Below, piece by piece: positions 5,810 through 14,230 of a stretch of DNA of 15,407 nucleotides; within the stretch, counting starts at the first letter, position 1, and every line of letters starts with the position of its first letter. Location: positions 16,505-31,911 of the forward strand of contig DIFU01000010.1 in the NCBI GenBank assembly GCA_002419285.1, read 5' to 3'. Below the pieces are notes generated by a model that was not told the origin of the DNA, ran no database searches, and saw nothing but the letters and a program-made list of their open reading frames with translations. This DNA comes from Prolixibacteraceae bacterium UBA5740 (lineage in GTDB: Bacteria; Bacteroidota; Bacteroidia; Bacteroidales; Prolixibacteraceae). The translations under genes and the position numbers were made by a program.

Positions 5810-7643
5810 TGGAAATTATTATACGGTTCGGATCCATCAGGTTTGCTTTCAACATATTACGTTCAAGCCATACCCTGTTGGATGCAATGGTATCATTCAA
5901 ATATTTTTCGATAATCAGACTGGCAATTGGCGCTGCATAGGTTGAGCCCCATATTCCGTTCTCGACATACACTGAAATGGCTATTTTAGGACGATCCTTG
6001 GGAGCAAATGCCATAAAGACCGAATGATCAAGACCATGAGGATTCTGGGCTGTCCCGGTCTTTCCACAAACCTCCAGTCCGGGAATCATCGACATTGCCC
6101 CGGTACCTCCGGGTTGCATCACCTGTGCCATTCCTTCAACTACCGGATCAAAATGTTGCCGGTCGATCCCCGAATCAACAGGCTCCCTGAATCTTGCATC
6201 AATCTCCTGCCCTTCTACCTCCTTAACTACATGTGGGATATAATAATGCCCACGGTTGGCAATCATGGCGGTATAATTTGCAAGCTGTAATGGGGTAATA
6301 CCAAGCTCTCCCTGCCCTATTGAAAGGGACACAATGGGCAATGCACGCCATCTTGATCCTCGGAAAACGAACCTTTCATAATAATCAGAAGTTGGCACGA
6401 GTCCTTTCAACTCATTAGCCAAATCAGTGTTTAGTGTTCGTCCGAACCCGAAATTTAGCATATACCTTCGCCATGCTTCATATCCTTCCCTGATATCTTT
6501 ATATTTTTTGTTTTCCAGAATTGCCCGAAAAACATATACGTAATAAGTATTGCACGATTTGGCAATCGAAGGTTCAAGGGTGAATGACATATCATGATGG
6601 CAACCAATCGTAAAATTTCCACTGTGATATCCATGCGCACAATAATATGAAGTAGTCGGGGTAATGGCTCCTTCCTGAAGTGCGACCAGTGCATTAGCCA
6701 TTTTAAAGGTCGACCCAGGTGGATACTGGGCCATCAAAGCCCTATTGTACAAAGGCTTGACGGGGTCGGTCGACAATACAGAATAATTGTTCCCCCGTTC
6801 GCGGCCTACCAGAAGGTTAGGATCATATGCGGGAGAATTGGCCAGAACCAGGATTTCACCAGTGGCTGGTTCTATGGCAACCACACTGCCACGCTTATTT
6901 TTGAGTAACAGTTCGGCATACTCCTGAAGGTCAGCATCCAGGGAAGATGTAAGATTTTTTCCAATAAGTGCGGTTGTGTCAGCTTCGCCTTCCAGGTAAC
7001 TTCCCTGAATGCGGTTATGGACATCGACCATATAGTATTTCACCCCTTTCTTCCCCCTGAGTTCATCTTCATATGATTTTTCTATCCCACTGATTCCAAT
7101 GTAGTCTCCTGATTCATAATAGGGATTTGATTCAATCATTGCCCTGTTTACTTCACCCACATAACCAAGCAAATGGGCAGCCATTGGGCGTGGGTATTCC
7201 CTCAGTGTTCTTGATTGAATATAAAATCCCTGGACTTTATAAAGCACCTCTTGAAGAACGGCATATTTCTCAGGAGAAATCTGTTTAACAAGGACCGAAG
7301 GTTTATAGGGTGAATAGGCCCTGGCTTCTTTGAGTTTAAGTCGAAATTCTTCGATAGTAATGTCGAGAAGTGAGCAGAATTTGAGCGTGTCAAATGGTTT
7401 CACTTCACGTGGAGTAACCAGGAGGTCATAAGCTGCCTTGTTATAAACCAGCAACTCACCGTTACGGTCATATATTAATCCTCTCGCCGGATACTGGACA
7501 ACCTTTCGAAGGACATTGCTTGTGGCAAATTCCTTATATGTGTTGTCAATGACTTGTAAATAGAATAACCTGATCAGCAAAACGATGCTGACAGCCACAA
7601 AGATCGATATTATCAGGTATTTTCTGTTTGAATTGATGTCCAC
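5793..7643 (-). CDS. mrdA: Penicillin-binding protein 2 (elongasome class B transpeptidase)
   Basis: Class B PBP that cross-links the glycan strands made by RodA. It has 616 residues. There is one N-terminal membrane anchor (about 9-30), then the pedestal domain with ARGLIYDRNGELL (53-65) and the ..GYVGEVN.. region (160-166). The transpeptidase domain follows, with all three catalytic motifs intact: STFK (nucleophile Ser311), SCN (363-365) and KTGT (528-531). The conserved SIGQGELGITPLQLANYTA block is at 441-459. The stop overlaps the rodA start by 17 bp, and the gene begins 10 bp after mreD, so it belongs to the mre operon. Acts in the inner membrane with its active domain in the periplasm. 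It is a beta-lactam target by family. Confidence 0.97.
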   Translation of the reverse strand: MDINSNRKYLIISIFVAVSIVLLIRLFYLQVIDNTYKEFATSNVLRKVVQYPARGLIYDRNGELLVYNKAAYDLLVTPREVKPFDTLKFCSLLDITIEEFRLKLKEARAYSPYKPSVLVKQISPEKYAVLQEVLYKVQGFYIQSRTLREYPRPMAAHLLGYVGEVNRAMIESNPYYESGDYIGISGIEKSYEDELRGKKGVKYYMVDVHNRIQGSYLEGEADTTALIGKNLTSSLDADLQEYAELLLKNKRGSVVAIEPATGEILVLANSPAYDPNLLVGRERGNNYSVLSTDPVKPLYNRALMAQYPPGSTFKMANALVALQEGAITPTTSYYCAHGYHSGNFTIGCHHDMSFTLEPSIAKSCNTYYVYVFRAILENKKYKDIREGYEAWRRYMLNFGFGRTLNTDLANELKGLVPTSDYYERFVFRGSRWRALPIVSLSIGQGELGITPLQLANYTAMIANRGHYYIPHVVKEVEGQEIDARFREPVDSGIDRQHFDPVVEGMAQVMQPGGTGAMSMIPGLEVCGKTGTAQNPHGLDHSVFMAFAPKDRPKIAISVYVENGIWGSTYAAPIASLIIEKYLNDTIASNRVWLERNMLKANLMDPNRIIISNGTEE

Positions 7644-7653
7644 ACTGAAGGCC

Positions 7654-8157
7654 CTATTCTCTAAATATCAAAAACTGGCTTAAAACTATAACAAAAACGG
7701 ATAATATCGTACTAAATATCACACGGATTAGCGTCCTGAAGAATCCTGTAAATGAAAACACCTCCATGTAAAACAAGAAAAAGTGATGGGCCAACACAAG
7801 TATAACCGAATATATGAGAAACCACCTCAATCCATTATTCTTCAGTGAGGGATATTCGGATATATCAGATCCACGTCCTGACACCAGATACAGGACAGGA
7901 GTTCTCACATATCCCAGAAGTGTAGTAGCAGCTGCGTGTAAGCCAGGGGTATCTGTAAAAAAATCAATGGTGAATCCAGTAAAAAAAGCTAACAAAAGTA
8001 CCAAATAACGGGGTGTGGAAACGGGCAGAAGAAGTATGAAGAGCATATAGAAGTATGGATTCAGATATCCGCTTACCTGCAACTGATTCAGGACCAGCAC
8101 CTGTACCAGAACAACAAATATGTATAAAAGCAAATATTTAATCCAGATCCTTGCCAT
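7654..8157 (-). CDS. mreD: Rod shape-determining protein MreD
   Basis: A small hydrophobic protein of 167 residues, the expected MreD size, with about five predicted membrane segments (near 8-28, 35-50, 52-70, 108-130 and 140-163). It contains a TGFTIDFFTDTPGLHAAATT stretch (60-79), resembling the conserved G...D......G..A loop of MreD. Its identity rests on that loop plus its place between mreC and mrdA. It helps connect cytoplasmic MreB with MreC, PBP2 and RodA. Its ATG overlaps the mreC end by 20 bp, pointing to coupled translation. MreD diverges quickly in sequence, so position in the operon is the stronger evidence. Confidence 0.9.
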   Translation of the reverse strand: MARIWIKYLLLYIFVVLVQVLVLNQLQVSGYLNPYFYMLFILLLPVSTPRYLVLLLAFFTGFTIDFFTDTPGLHAAATTLLGYVRTPVLYLVSGRGSDISEYPSLKNNGLRWFLIYSVILVLAHHFFLFYMEVFSFTGFFRTLIRVIFSTILSVFVIVLSQFLIFRE

Positions 8158-8983
8158 TATTGCTCAGTTTTTCAAGTGCATCTAATTCCGGCCTTTTACG
8201 ATTATCTATTACCTCAACGTAAGTCACCGCTTTAAAGTCAACCGATAGTTGAACCCGGATTTGATAAAAGTTATCCCCGCCTTCCTTCTTAAAGGATTCA
8301 ATGATCCCCAATGGCATGCCTTCAGGAAATATAGATGAAAAACCACTGGTCACAATGGTATCGCCTTCCATTAAATCAACGTGAAAAGGGATTTCATTCA
8401 GCAGAGCATACCTGTAATCCTTGCCATCCCATGTGAGTGACCCGAAATAATTGTTCCGTTTTAATTTTGCTGACACGTTCCAACGAATATTGAGCATGGA
8501 GATTACCACCGAATAAGAATCCGAAACATGTGATACAACGCCTGCAACCCCCTGTGTACTAAGAACTCCCATATCAGGCCTGATGCCATGCCGGGCTCCT
8601 TTATTGAGGGTAATAAAATTATGCTGCCGGTTTACCGAATTATTGATCACACGTGCAGGAATAAAATGATAGCTTCCTGTACTGTCAGGTTTGATGAAGG
8701 CAATGGTCGATGTACTGTCATCAATTCTGTTTTGGGCCAGCAGAGATTCTCGTAAACGGGCATTTTCTTCTGCAAGCTGACGGTTAACTATTGACAGGTT
8801 GAAATAATCGGTTATCGCACTGTAGCGGTCATAAATATTCCCTGTTATATGAGCAGAGGAGTTGATAAAACCAGCCCGTTGAAAACTGTTGTAACTGAAG
8901 ATCAGAATAAATCCGACAATCTCCAGGAACAAAAACAGAATAACAACATGGTGCCGGTAAAAATACCTGAACAAACTCCACAT
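8138..8983 (-). CDS. mreC: Rod shape-determining protein MreC
   Basis: A bitopic inner-membrane scaffold of 281 residues that binds PBP2 and links it to MreB. It has a short cytoplasmic N-terminus, one membrane helix (about 13-31) and a predicted coiled coil around 58-85 (NRQLAEENARLRESLLAQN). A periplasmic beta-rich domain runs from about 105 to 265, with the typical ITLNKGARHGIRPDMGVLS (124-142) and GVAGVVSHVSDSYSVV motifs, then GDTIVTSGFSSIFPEGMPLG (207-226). It begins 19 bp after mreB ends, and its end overlaps mreD. Length and domain order are normal; nothing unusual is seen. Confidence 0.95.
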   Translation of the reverse strand: MWSLFRYFYRHHVVILFLFLEIVGFILIFSYNSFQRAGFINSSAHITGNIYDRYSAITDYFNLSIVNRQLAEENARLRESLLAQNRIDDSTSTIAFIKPDSTGSYHFIPARVINNSVNRQHNFITLNKGARHGIRPDMGVLSTQGVAGVVSHVSDSYSVVISMLNIRWNVSAKLKRNNYFGSLTWDGKDYRYALLNEIPFHVDLMEGDTIVTSGFSSIFPEGMPLGIIESFKKEGGDNFYQIRVQLSVDFKAVTYVEVIDNRKRPELDALEKLSNNGKDLD

Positions 8984-9002
8984 AACAAGAATTTACCTGA
9001 CA

Positions 9003-10025
9003 CTACCGGATCAGGAATGAAAATTTATCGACATTCTTCAGTGCGATTCCTGTTCCCCTGACAACTGCCCTTAACGGATCTTCGGCAATATGAAAAGGAA
9101 TTCCCAGTTTGTCACTTAACCTTTTATCCAAACCACGAAGCAGCGCTCCACCCCCTGCAAGCCAGATACCATTCTTAACAATGTCGGCATACAATTCGGG
9201 TGGTGTTTGCTCGAGAGCGCTCAAAATTGCCATATCAATCTTGGATAGTGATTTCTCAAGACAATGTGCTATCTCTTTATAGGAAACAGGTACTTCAATC
9301 GGGAGAGATGTCATCTGGTTTGGACCCTGCACAACAAAATCCTTCGGAGGATTGTCCAGTGTCGGCAAGGCTGATCCAACCTGAATTTTAATCTCTTCGG
9401 CCGTTCTTTCGCCTATTTTGATATTGTGCTGATGACGCATATATTCCATGATATCGCCGGTCAGGTCATCGCCCGCGATACGAATCGATTTATTCGTGAC
9501 AATACCACCCAAAGAGATTACGGCGATTTCGGTTGTACCGCCACCAATATCCACGACCATGTTGCCTTCGGGGGCTTCAACATCGAGTCCGATACCAATG
9601 GCAGCGGCCAGTGGCTCATAGATCATATATACTTCGCGACCGCCAGCATGTTCGGATGAATCACGCACTGCACGGATTTCAACCTCCGTACTTCCCGATG
9701 GGATACAAATAACCAGTTTCAGTGATGGTGAAAACAATCTGTTCTTGGGGTTGATCATCTTGATCATCCCCCTGATCATCTGCTCAGCTGCATTAAAGTC
9801 GGCAATTACCCCATCTCTAAGAGGCCTGATTGTCTTGAGGTTTGCGTGGGTTTTTCCCTGCATTTGCCTTGCCTTTTCACCAATAGCAACCAGCTTCTCA
9901 GTTTTAAGGTCAATGGCAACTATGGAGGGTTCATCCACTACAATTTTATCATTATGTATGATGATGGTATTCGCTGTACCTAAATCAATTGCGATTTCCT
10001 GTGTGAAAAATGAAAACAATCCCAT
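9003..10025 (-). CDS. mreB: Rod shape-determining protein MreB (bacterial actin)
   Basis: Actin-like ATPase that polymerises on the inner face of the cytoplasmic membrane and directs the elongasome. It has 340 residues, the usual size. The N-terminus MGLFSFFTQ is hydrophobic and could serve as the membrane-binding element. Nucleotide-site motifs are phosphate 1 IDLGTANT (13-20), phosphate 2 VVDIGGGTTEIAV (157-169) and the adenosine motif LAGGGALLRGL (289-299). YEPLAAAIGIG (136-146) is also typical. It follows purH after 30 bp and precedes mreC by 19 bp, so it is expressed within the same unit. Confidence 0.98.
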   Translation of the reverse strand: MGLFSFFTQEIAIDLGTANTIIIHNDKIVVDEPSIVAIDLKTEKLVAIGEKARQMQGKTHANLKTIRPLRDGVIADFNAAEQMIRGMIKMINPKNRLFSPSLKLVICIPSGSTEVEIRAVRDSSEHAGGREVYMIYEPLAAAIGIGLDVEAPEGNMVVDIGGGTTEIAVISLGGIVTNKSIRIAGDDLTGDIMEYMRHQHNIKIGERTAEEIKIQVGSALPTLDNPPKDFVVQGPNQMTSLPIEVPVSYKEIAHCLEKSLSKIDMAILSALEQTPPELYADIVKNGIWLAGGGALLRGLDKRLSDKLGIPFHIAEDPLRAVVRGTGIALKNVDKFSFLIR

Positions 10026-10055
10026 GCTATAACATTGATTAAATTCAATATACTA

Positions 10056-11645
10056 TTAATGGCGAAAATGCCTGCGTCCTGTAAAAACCATTCCAATGCC
10101 ATATTCGTTACAGGCGTCAATCACTTCCTGGTCACGAATACTTCCACCCGGCTCCACAATATATTTCACCCCGAATTCGTTGGCAGCTTCGATACTGTCA
10201 CGGAATGGGAAAAATGCATCAGAAATCAGAACCGAGTCTTCAATTCTAATTCCTTCCTTCAGGTTAAACCGTGGCATAGTCAACTGTCTCAGACTATCGA
10301 GCCTGTTGGGTTGACCCATTCCGGCACCGGTCAGCCAAAATGAACCATTAGCGTTTTCGGTAACCAAAGCAATTGCGTTGCTTTTCAGATGTTTGCAGGC
10401 CATTACTCCGAACCGCGCAAGATTCAGTTTGTTATGGTCGAATGCGATGCTGGTAACATTTCTGAATTCAGTGTCCATACCGTCATCTTCATCCTGAATC
10501 AGCATACCGCCGCTAACTGAACGAATAATTTTTTCCTTTGTTGTTTGGGGTCTTAATGGTGTAACCAATAATCGAAGATTTTTTTTCTTTCCTAAAACAT
10601 CAAGAGCGCCGTAGGTAAAACCGGGAGCAATAATTATTTCCACAAATCTTTTATCGAACCACCTGGCAATTTCGGCATCGACCTTTCCCGAGAAGCAGAT
10701 AATCCCTCCAAAAGCGGAAACCGGATCACCTGCCCATGCAAGCTCAAGTGCTTCCATTTGGGTAGAAGCCACAGCCAATCCGCATGGATTTAAGTGCTTC
10801 ACAACGGCAACGGTCTCCTTTGTCTCGAGGTGTGCAACTGAATGATATGCATCACTCACCGATTTCCAGGCAGCATCGGCATCAAGCAGGTTATTATAGG
10901 AAAGTTCCTTGCCTTGCAGCACCTGGGATCCAGCCAGCGTAACCGTTGAATCCGTGTTGTTATGGTGATAGAAGACAGCTTCCTGGTGTGGATTTTCACC
11001 GTACCGTAAGACCTTACCATCGTTAAGGCTGATTCGGGCCATTTCGTGTTCACCCTCAGCAAACCAAGTAAAAATGGCTGAATCGTAATGTGATGAAACA
11101 GAAAAAGCCTTTAATGCAAATCGCTTTCTTTCCTCAATGGTGGTTTGACCTTTGCGCTCCCTCAATATATCAAGTAAAGGAAGATACTCAGCCCTTGAAG
11201 GAACAATCAGTACATCCCTGAAGTTTTTGGCTGCAGCACGTATCAGGGATATCCCTCCAATGTCAATTTTTTCAATAATGTCTTGTTCTGAGGCCCCTGA
11301 AGCGACAGTCTGTTCAAACGGATACAGATCGACAATCACCAAATCAATTTCAGGAATACTGTATTTTTCAAGGGTTTCCATGTCACCAGTCAGATCACGC
11401 CTTCCCAGGATTCCTCCAAATACACCAGGGTGCAAGGTCTTTACACGACCTCCCAGTATCGACGGATAACCTGTCAGCTTTTCAACTGGCACAACAGGAA
11501 CCTGAAGTGATTCGATGAATGATTGGGTACCACCCGTGCTGTAGAGGGTCACCCCCAAGTCATGCAGTGCATGTATTACAGGTTCCAGATTCTCCTTATG
11601 AAAAACTGAAACCAGGGCACTCTTAATTTTTTTATATTCAGCCAT
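10056..11645 (-). CDS. purH: Bifunctional AICAR formyltransferase / IMP cyclohydrolase
   Basis: Catalyses the last two steps of de novo IMP synthesis: 10-formyl-THF-dependent formylation of AICAR, then ring closure of FAICAR. The N-terminal cyclohydrolase (MGS-like) domain covers about 1-200, with LYSTGGTQSFIE (34-45), GGRVKTLHPGVFGGIL (65-80) and DIGGISLIRAAAKN (128-141). The C-terminal AICARFT domain has RYGENPHQEA (214-223), the catalytic VVKHLNPCG (281-289; Lys283 and His284 match the family's catalytic pair), TGAGMGQPNRLDSLR (439-453) and SDAFFPFRDSIEAA (475-488). At 529 residues it is slightly longer than many homologues. The minus-strand sequence AAAGGAAATTAA-ATG gives a possible ribosome site. 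It is the first gene of the purH-mre-mrdA-rodA block. Confidence 0.97.
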   Translation of the reverse strand: MAEYKKIKSALVSVFHKENLEPVIHALHDLGVTLYSTGGTQSFIESLQVPVVPVEKLTGYPSILGGRVKTLHPGVFGGILGRRDLTGDMETLEKYSIPEIDLVIVDLYPFEQTVASGASEQDIIEKIDIGGISLIRAAAKNFRDVLIVPSRAEYLPLLDILRERKGQTTIEERKRFALKAFSVSSHYDSAIFTWFAEGEHEMARISLNDGKVLRYGENPHQEAVFYHHNNTDSTVTLAGSQVLQGKELSYNNLLDADAAWKSVSDAYHSVAHLETKETVAVVKHLNPCGLAVASTQMEALELAWAGDPVSAFGGIICFSGKVDAEIARWFDKRFVEIIIAPGFTYGALDVLGKKKNLRLLVTPLRPQTTKEKIIRSVSGGMLIQDEDDGMDTEFRNVTSIAFDHNKLNLARFGVMACKHLKSNAIALVTENANGSFWLTGAGMGQPNRLDSLRQLTMPRFNLKEGIRIEDSVLISDAFFPFRDSIEAANEFGVKYIVEPGGSIRDQEVIDACNEYGIGMVFTGRRHFRH

Positions 11646-11829
11646 TTAATTTCCTTTCAAATCAGAATGCAAAGATAGAAAATCAGGTTATATATCTCCT
11701 TAAAAAACTGGTGTCTTCCCAAAAGAAACGAAAAAACAATATTGATATCCAGTGGTTCGTTTATGGATGCCTCTCTTCTCTATTACCCATTATTTATTAT
11801 CAAAAGATCACGCATCCTGAAACACATTT
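11646..11829. other. Spacer between mgtE and purH
   Basis: 184 bp, both flanking genes on the minus strand. It holds the purH -7 box and a possible ribosome site. GGATGC (11765-11770) and GCATCC (11812-11817) are complementary, but 41 nt apart and without a T-tract. No clear terminator for mgtE is visible, so some readthrough into purH is possible. Confidence 0.45.
11670..11677 (-). promoter_or_regulatory. Predicted -7 box of the purH-mreB operon
   Basis: The minus strand reads TATCTTTG (11677 to 11670), continuing CA: an exact TAnnTTTG match with the same TTTGCA ending as the rplU and serS boxes. Transcription would start near 11663, leaving a leader of about 20 nt before the purH ATG at 11645. 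No TTTG is found at the expected -33 spacing. Confidence 0.55.
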
Positions 11830-13188
11830 CTAAATAAAATCCAAGAACAACTGACTGATTAACAAATATATCGTTAATCCAAGAACGTCATTCAAAGTTG
11901 TAATAAACGGACCGGTGGCCACTGCGGGGTCGATTTTCAATTTATGCAGGGCCAGTGGAATCAGTGACCCGAAAACGGAGGCAATTGTCATGACAATAAA
12001 GAGTGAAATGGACACTGCATAAGTAAGCCCCAGACTGTCACTGAAAATCAGATTATACAAGAGGATCATTACCGAAAAAATTGCACCAGTCACAAACGCT
12101 ACCGACAATTGCTTAAAAAGTTTCTGCCAGGGAGTTGTATAATCCCTGACCCCACTAGCCAGTGTCTGCACCACGATTGATGAAGACTGTACCCCAACAT
12201 TCCCCGCCATGGCCGCAATAAGGGGAATAAAGAATGCGGTTGCCGGAACTTTCTGCAAGGAGGCTTCATGGGCACCAATCACCTGGGCTCCCATTATGCC
12301 ACCAAACAGCCCCACCATCAGCCAGGGGACCCTGGCACGGGTAAGTTGCCATACTTTGTCGCTGGCCTCAACCTCGCCGGTAATACCCGACACCATGTTA
12401 TAATCCCGTTCTGCCTCTTCACGAATTACGTCCATGACATCATCGAAAGTAATCCGGCCTTTTAACCTACCAATCTCATCCACGACAGGAATGGCTACCA
12501 GGTCATACTTTTCCATTATCTGGGCAACTTCAGCCTGCGGCGTATCAGTCTTAACCCACTTTACATCCTCATTGAAGATGTTCTTTATCAGGGTGCTGGT
12601 ACTATTCAGGATTAATTTTTTCAGAGAGAGCACCCCTTTCAGCTTATTATCATCATCTACCACATAAACATAGTAGATATCATCCACATCCTCTGCCTGT
12701 CTAGAGATCTCCTTCAGGCAGGTAGCGACACTCCAGTTCTCATTCACCGATACGAGCTCCTTGGCCATGATACCCCCGGCCGACTCTTCATCATACTCCA
12801 GAAGATCAACGATATCACCCGCAATCTCAACGTCACCGATCTCATTAAGCACCGATTTCTTCCTGTCCTCGTCGAGCTCGCCAAGAATATCAGCGGCATC
12901 ATCTGAGTCCATGTACTCAATAAACTGTCGGGCAATGTACTCGGGAGGCAAGGCATTCAGGAACCGTCGACGGTCATCCTCAGGCAGTTCGATGAGTACA
13001 TCCGAGGCTTTTTCCCCATCAAGCAACAGATAGATATACTTGGCTTCCTCCAGTGAAAGTACTTCCATGATTTCTGCTATGTCAGCAGCATGCAATTCCA
13101 AAAGGAGGTCCTTTACTTCCCCCTCCTGGTTGTTCTCAATCTGGAGACGCAGATTGTCAATAAATTCCCTGGTCAGTTCAAGATTCAT
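11830..13188 (-). CDS. mgtE: Magnesium transporter MgtE
   Basis: Homodimeric Mg2+ channel/transporter gated by cytoplasmic Mg2+. It has 452 residues, the normal length. Domains in order: an acidic superhelical N domain (about 1-135, many Asp/Glu), two CBS domains (about 136-200 and 203-262), the plug helix (about 263-285) and a five-helix membrane domain (285-452). Pore motifs seen are AGNVGVQSSSIVVQTL (328-343) and DPAVATGPFITTLNDVLGL (420-438). Asp434 probably corresponds to the pore aspartate studied in the Thermus homologue. The ATG overlaps the rsmA stop in an ATGA arrangement (13185-13188), so translation is probably coupled. Regulation by Mg2+ should occur at the protein level through the N and CBS domains; no Mg2+ riboswitch was recognised upstream. 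Confidence 0.96.
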   Translation of the reverse strand: MNLELTREFIDNLRLQIENNQEGEVKDLLLELHAADIAEIMEVLSLEEAKYIYLLLDGEKASDVLIELPEDDRRRFLNALPPEYIARQFIEYMDSDDAADILGELDEDRKKSVLNEIGDVEIAGDIVDLLEYDEESAGGIMAKELVSVNENWSVATCLKEISRQAEDVDDIYYVYVVDDDNKLKGVLSLKKLILNSTSTLIKNIFNEDVKWVKTDTPQAEVAQIMEKYDLVAIPVVDEIGRLKGRITFDDVMDVIREEAERDYNMVSGITGEVEASDKVWQLTRARVPWLMVGLFGGIMGAQVIGAHEASLQKVPATAFFIPLIAAMAGNVGVQSSSIVVQTLASGVRDYTTPWQKLFKQLSVAFVTGAIFSVMILLYNLIFSDSLGLTYAVSISLFIVMTIASVFGSLIPLALHKLKIDPAVATGPFITTLNDVLGLTIYLLISQLFLDFI

Positions 13189-13964
13189 ACATCCTGCGTT
13201 TTATTCGATTTCACATACCTGACTATACTAAGAAACTGGTCAACTGAAAGCTGCTCGGCACGCTTACCTGCCAAATCGGAAGGAGCCATAATTCCAACAG
13301 ATTTTAGCGCATTTCCCAACATCTTTCTCCGCTGGTTGAAAGCGGCTTTTACAATAACCTGAAGCAGAACAGCTTCATCGGAAGGAATGTCCCTGTCATT
13401 TCGGGTCAAACGGACAACCGCTGATTTAACTTTGGGAGGAGGGAAGAACACCTGTTCATTCACTGTAAACAAGTATTCAATATGAAAAAAAGTTTGTAGG
13501 AGAACACTTAATATACCGTATGTTTTGCTCCCGGGGGAGGCACAATAACGGTCGGCGACTTCCTTCTGAACCATCCCCACCACCTGGGGAACATATTCAC
13601 GATACTCCAGAATTTTGAAAAATATCTGGGATGAAATATTATACGGAAAGTTTCCGATCACACTGAATGGAAATTCAAACTGTGATTTAAGATCGAGCTT
13701 TAAAAAATCGCCTTCAATGATTCTGATTTCCCGATCATTCAGGTTCTCGCGAAGGTATTCGACTGATTCCTTGTCGATTTCAACCAAGGAAAGGTGAATG
13801 GAAGGAATTTCGGCCAAAAAATTAGTAAGTACACCCATTCCCGGACCAATTTCCAAAACATTGAGGTTTCCGGAAAGGTCCAGGCTTTCAACAATTTTAC
13901 GGGCGATATTCTGATCCCTTAAAAAATGTTGACCCAGGTTTTTTTTCGGCCTTACGACACTCAT
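13185..13964 (-). CDS. rsmA: 16S rRNA (adenine1518-N6/adenine1519-N6)-dimethyltransferase
   Basis: SAM-dependent KsgA-type enzyme that dimethylates two adjacent adenines in the 3'-terminal hairpin loop of 16S rRNA late in 30S assembly. From the ATG at 13964 it has 259 residues. Motifs: KKNLGQHFLRD (7-17), SAM motif I VLEIGPGMGVLT (36-47), the acidic ribose-binding EIDKE (62-66), catalytic motif IV NFPYNISS (105-112) and FFPPPKVKSAVVRL (173-186). A C-terminal helical domain ends with RKMLGNALK. A GTG three codons upstream (13973) is possible, but the ATG gives the usual short N-terminus. A GGAAG lies 12 nt before the ATG. Its TGA overlaps the mgtE ATG by 4 bp. Confidence 0.96.
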   Translation of the reverse strand: MSVVRPKKNLGQHFLRDQNIARKIVESLDLSGNLNVLEIGPGMGVLTNFLAEIPSIHLSLVEIDKESVEYLRENLNDREIRIIEGDFLKLDLKSQFEFPFSVIGNFPYNISSQIFFKILEYREYVPQVVGMVQKEVADRYCASPGSKTYGILSVLLQTFFHIEYLFTVNEQVFFPPPKVKSAVVRLTRNDRDIPSDEAVLLQVIVKAAFNQRRKMLGNALKSVGIMAPSDLAGKRAEQLSVDQFLSIVRYVKSNKTQDV

Positions 13965-14018
13965 CGTAATCACTATCTTCCATGATTTCTAATTTTTCGG
14001 CATTCAAACCTTGCGAAT

Positions 14019-14050
14019 CAAACTTATTTATAATTTTGCTCCGGTCCGAA
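14019..14050 (-). promoter_or_regulatory. Candidate promoter for rsmA-mgtE
   Basis: On the minus strand TTCG (14050-14047), 20 bp, then TAAGTTTG (14026-14019). The -7 box is an exact TAnnTTTG match, and the -33 box matches TTTG in three of four bases. The leader to the rsmA ATG at 13964 would be about 50 nt. Confidence 0.45.
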
Positions 14051-14080
14051 TGGACCCTTTTCAAAAGGCGTGTAAAAATA

Positions 14081-14095
14081 CACAACTTTGTTGTG
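14081..14095. repeat. Inverted repeat CACAAC-TTT-GTTGTG in the divergent spacer
   Basis: Perfect 6-bp arms with a 3-nt loop, between the candidate promoters of rsmA and the UPF0104 gene. No T-tract follows on either strand, so it does not look like a terminator. It could be an operator or chance. Confidence 0.3.
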
Positions 14096-14133
14096 AATGT
14101 TCAGTTATCTAACCGAAATCGAAAGGATAATTA

Positions 14134-14165
14134 TTTGTTTTTTTAAGGTCCGACGCCTGAGTTTG
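14134..14165 (+). promoter_or_regulatory. Candidate promoter for the UPF0104 membrane protein gene
   Basis: TTTG at 14134-14137, 20 bp, then TGAGTTTG at 14158-14165, one mismatch from TAnnTTTG. Transcription would start near 14171, inside the palindromes, giving a leader of about 60 nt. Confidence 0.4.
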
Positions 14166-14192
14166 TAATTTACAGTAAATTATCCGGATAAT
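14166..14192. repeat. Two overlapping palindromes, possible operator
   Basis: TAATTTACAGTAAATTA (14166-14182) is a 17-bp odd palindrome with 8-bp arms. ATTATCCGGATAAT (14179-14192) is a 14-bp perfect even palindrome that shares its first four bases with the former. They lie right after the predicted -7 box at 14158-14165, a position suited to a repressor operator or to leader RNA hairpins. I do not recognise either as a known site. Confidence 0.4.
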
Positions 14193-14230
14193 AATAGAGG
14201 AACGGTTATAAATCAGCAAAGGCAGAAAAA

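Noticed and set aside
11765..11817. GGATGC...GCATCC as a terminator of mgtE
   Set aside because: The arms are only 6 bp with a 41-nt loop and no T-tract.
13965..13973. GTG start for rsmA three codons upstream
   Set aside because: The ATG at 13964 gives the conserved short N-terminus; GTG use is not needed, though it cannot be excluded.
14031..14038. TAATTTTG on the plus strand as a promoter -7 box for the UPF0104 gene
   Set aside because: No TTTG at -33 spacing, and it would give a leader of nearly 190 nt; the site at 14134-14165 fits better.
13897..14085. Minus-strand 62-codon frame overlapping the start of rsmA
   Set aside because: No recognisable motifs, and its composition looks like out-of-frame rsmA plus leader. 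A leader peptide role is not supported.
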